Assembly (NCBI GenBank): GCA_044433305.1
Contig: JAWXTS010000002.1
Span: 22,897 to 86,896, forward strand
DNA from: JAWXTS01 sp044433305
Lineage (GTDB): Bacteria > Bacteroidota > Bacteroidia > Bacteroidales > Rikenellaceae
DNA length: 64,000 nt
Direction of reading: 5' to 3'
The notes under the pieces were generated by a model, which was given only the letters and a program-made list of their open reading frames with translations, was not told where the DNA came from and did not search any database. Shown here one piece after another: positions 62,482 to 64,000 of the stretch (position 1 is the first letter of the stretch; each line of letters starts with the position of its first letter). Made by a program: the position numbers and the translations under genes.

Positions 62482-63468
62482 ATGATGAAGAAACTCAAAG
62501 TTGGAATTGTCGGTGGCGCGGGCTACACAGGAGGTGAGGCTATACGTCTACTTGTGTTCCACCCAAATGTAGATTTGAAGTGGGTGCATAGCAATAGCAA
62601 CGCTGGCAATAAACTTTATGATGTACATAGTGACTTGTTGGGCGTTAGTCAGATGTGCTTTGCCGATAGCTTTGATTGGGATATAGATGTGGCTTTCTTG
62701 TGCTTGGGTCATGGTGACTCGCGCAAGTTCCTTGAGGCCAATGATGTGCCTGAGGGCGTGGCTATTATTGACTTAAGTCAGGACTTTAGACTTGAGGCTA
62801 AAAGCTCTATTGGCGAGCGCGAATTTGTTTACGGATTGCCAGAGATGAGCAAGAACAAGATTGCAAAGGCGAAGAATATCGCTAACCCAGGTTGCTTTGC
62901 AACGTGCTTGCAGCTAGGTCTATTGCCTTTGGCTGAGGCAGGTGCTTTGACTTCTGAGGTGCATATTGCGGCCACCACTGGTTCTACGGGCGCAGGGCAG
63001 AAACTTGCTCCGACCTCACACTTTAGCTGGCGTGTAAACAATATGTCTACATACAAGATGTTTGAGCATCAACACCTTAACGAGATAGGCGAGAGCCTTC
63101 GCTCATTGATGCCAGACTTCGATCAGACCATAAACTTCATTCCTTATAGAGGCGACTTCTCGCGTGGTATCATAGCTTCGATATATACTACTAGCGACAA
63201 GAGCGTCGAAGAGTTGAAGCAGATATATTGTGACTACTATGCCGATGCTGCTTTCACCTTTGTAAGCGACAAGAATATAGCTTTGAAACAAGTTGTTAAC
63301 ACAAACAAGTGTCTTGTCTATATCGAGAAGCATGGCGATAAGGTGCTTATTATGAGTACTATCGACAACTTGCTTAAGGGTGCAAGTGGACAGGCAGTAC
63401 AGAATATGAATATTATGTTTGGTCTTGATGAGAATGCAGGTCTCAACCTTAAGGCTGCGGCATTCTAG
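62482..63468 (+). CDS. argC: N-acetyl-gamma-glutamyl-phosphate reductase
   Basis: Reduces the N-acylated gamma-glutamyl phosphate to its semialdehyde with NADPH. 328 residues. The Rossmann loop is GIVGGAGYTGGEAIRLL, the catalytic cysteine lies in NPGCFATCLQLGLLPL, and the family segments LSQDFRL and HQHLNEIGE are present. Two adjacent ATG codons (62482 and 62485) leave the start uncertain by one residue. It may act on N-succinyl rather than N-acetyl substrates in this phylum. Confidence 0.97.
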   Translation: MMKKLKVGIVGGAGYTGGEAIRLLVFHPNVDLKWVHSNSNAGNKLYDVHSDLLGVSQMCFADSFDWDIDVAFLCLGHGDSRKFLEANDVPEGVAIIDLSQDFRLEAKSSIGEREFVYGLPEMSKNKIAKAKNIANPGCFATCLQLGLLPLAEAGALTSEVHIAATTGSTGAGQKLAPTSHFSWRVNNMSTYKMFEHQHLNEIGESLRSLMPDFDQTINFIPYRGDFSRGIIASIYTTSDKSVEELKQIYCDYYADAAFTFVSDKNIALKQVVNTNKCLVYIEKHGDKVLIMSTIDNLLKGASGQAVQNMNIMFGLDENAGLNLKAAAF

Positions 63469-63494
63469 AGACAGAAATATTTTTTTTAAGAAAG

Positions 63495-64000
63495 ATGAAA
63501 CCATTTGAAGTTTATTCTATTTATGATATAAATATCGTGCGTGCTGAGGGTTCTTATGTCTATGATGATAAGGGCACACAGTATCTTGATATGTATGGTG
63601 GTCATGCAGTTGTTTCTGTGGGTCACGGTAACAAACGCTATTGTGAGGCTATCACTGACCAGTTGTCGAAGATAGGATTTTATTCTAACTCGGTTATTAT
63701 TGAGCAGCAGAAGGCGTTGGCTCAACGACTTGGTGAGCTGTCGGACAAGAAAGACTACGCTCTGTTTATGTGTAACTCGGGTGCCGAGGCCAACGAGAAC
63801 GCGCTTAAGCTGGCATCTTTCCATACTTCACGCTCTAAGGTGATTTGCTTTAGTGGTGCTTTCCATGGTCGCACATCGCTTGCTGTGGCTATTACTGATA
63901 ACGCCAAGATTGTTGCTCCGATAAATCAAACGGATAATATTGTGCGCCTGCCTTTCAATGATGTAGAGGCTTTGGTTGCTGAGTTCGACAGTCAGGGCGA
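63495..64000 (+). CDS. argD: Acetylornithine aminotransferase (partial, C-terminus outside window)
   Basis: The first 168 codons of a class III PLP-dependent aminotransferase, open at the right edge. Markers are YLDMYGGHAVVSVGHGN, the PLP phosphate site CNSGAEANENALKLA and GAFHGRTSLAVAIT. The lysine that binds PLP lies beyond the window. It follows argC by 26 bp. Position in an argG-argC operon supports acetyl- (or succinyl-) ornithine aminotransferase over other class III enzymes. Confidence 0.93.
   Translation, partial: MKPFEVYSIYDINIVRAEGSYVYDDKGTQYLDMYGGHAVVSVGHGNKRYCEAITDQLSKIGFYSNSVIIEQQKALAQRLGELSDKKDYALFMCNSGAEANENALKLASFHTSRSKVICFSGAFHGRTSLAVAITDNAKIVAPINQTDNIVRLPFNDVEALVAEFDSQG

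Overview
The window is a 64 kb stretch of a Bacteroidota chromosome, most probably from the order Bacteroidales. The signs are three SusC/SusD pairs with DUF4843 and PKD-like lipoproteins, a FecR/ECF-sigma pair, a GldA plus fused GldF-GldG transporter, a BatA/BatB operon, DUF5117-type metalloproteases, and many matches to the Bacteroidota promoter (TTTG, about 19-20 bp, TAnnTTTG). Shine-Dalgarno sequences are generally weak. There is no rRNA, tRNA, CRISPR array, phage or insertion sequence. No assignment below order level is justified from the sequence alone.

Left half, mostly minus strand. From left to right: a partial M16 metallopeptidase (1-719), two tandem MutS-like ATPases that lack the mismatch-recognition part, a fused GldF-GldG protein and its ATPase, then a nutrient-uptake locus read leftwards (ECF sigma, FecR, STN-containing SusC, SusD, DUF4843 lipoprotein, PKD-like lipoprotein). 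Next come asd, a class A penicillin-binding protein, nth, and an aerotolerance-type operon (MoxR, DUF58, a membrane protein, a TPR protein, two VWA proteins). In that operon the TPR gene precedes the VWA genes, and no BatD or BatE follows.

Middle, mostly plus strand. A UvrD/PcrA helicase is followed by a minus-strand coiled-coil membrane protein. A second, larger uptake locus (30.4-47.8 kb) has two SusC/SusD pairs, a DUF4843 and a PKD-like lipoprotein, a permuted papain-fold hydrolase and two tandem DUF5117/DUF4953 zinc-metalloprotease homologues. The first homologue has a complete HExxHxxGLxH site; the second has lost every zinc ligand. Both uptake loci share the order SusC-SusD-DUF4843-PKD. 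Together with the proteases this points to peptide or protein scavenging rather than glycan use, which is an inference. A third outer-membrane cluster (48.0-54.8 kb) joins a TonB-dependent receptor, a DUF4876 lipoprotein, a DUF6850-like barrel and a ChaN-family protein. It lies behind a long upstream region with a G9 tract and short direct repeats, and may serve haem or metal uptake.

Right end. After a DUF3108 protein comes a plus-strand run: a TlpA-like lipoprotein without its CxxC, an LpxH-like phosphatase, thyA and a dihydrofolate reductase. Oxidative-stress genes follow (iron/manganese superoxide dismutase and a rubrerythrin with a cysteine-rich tail). The window ends in an arginine operon (GNAT acyltransferase, argG, argC, partial argD) with its own well-formed promoter.
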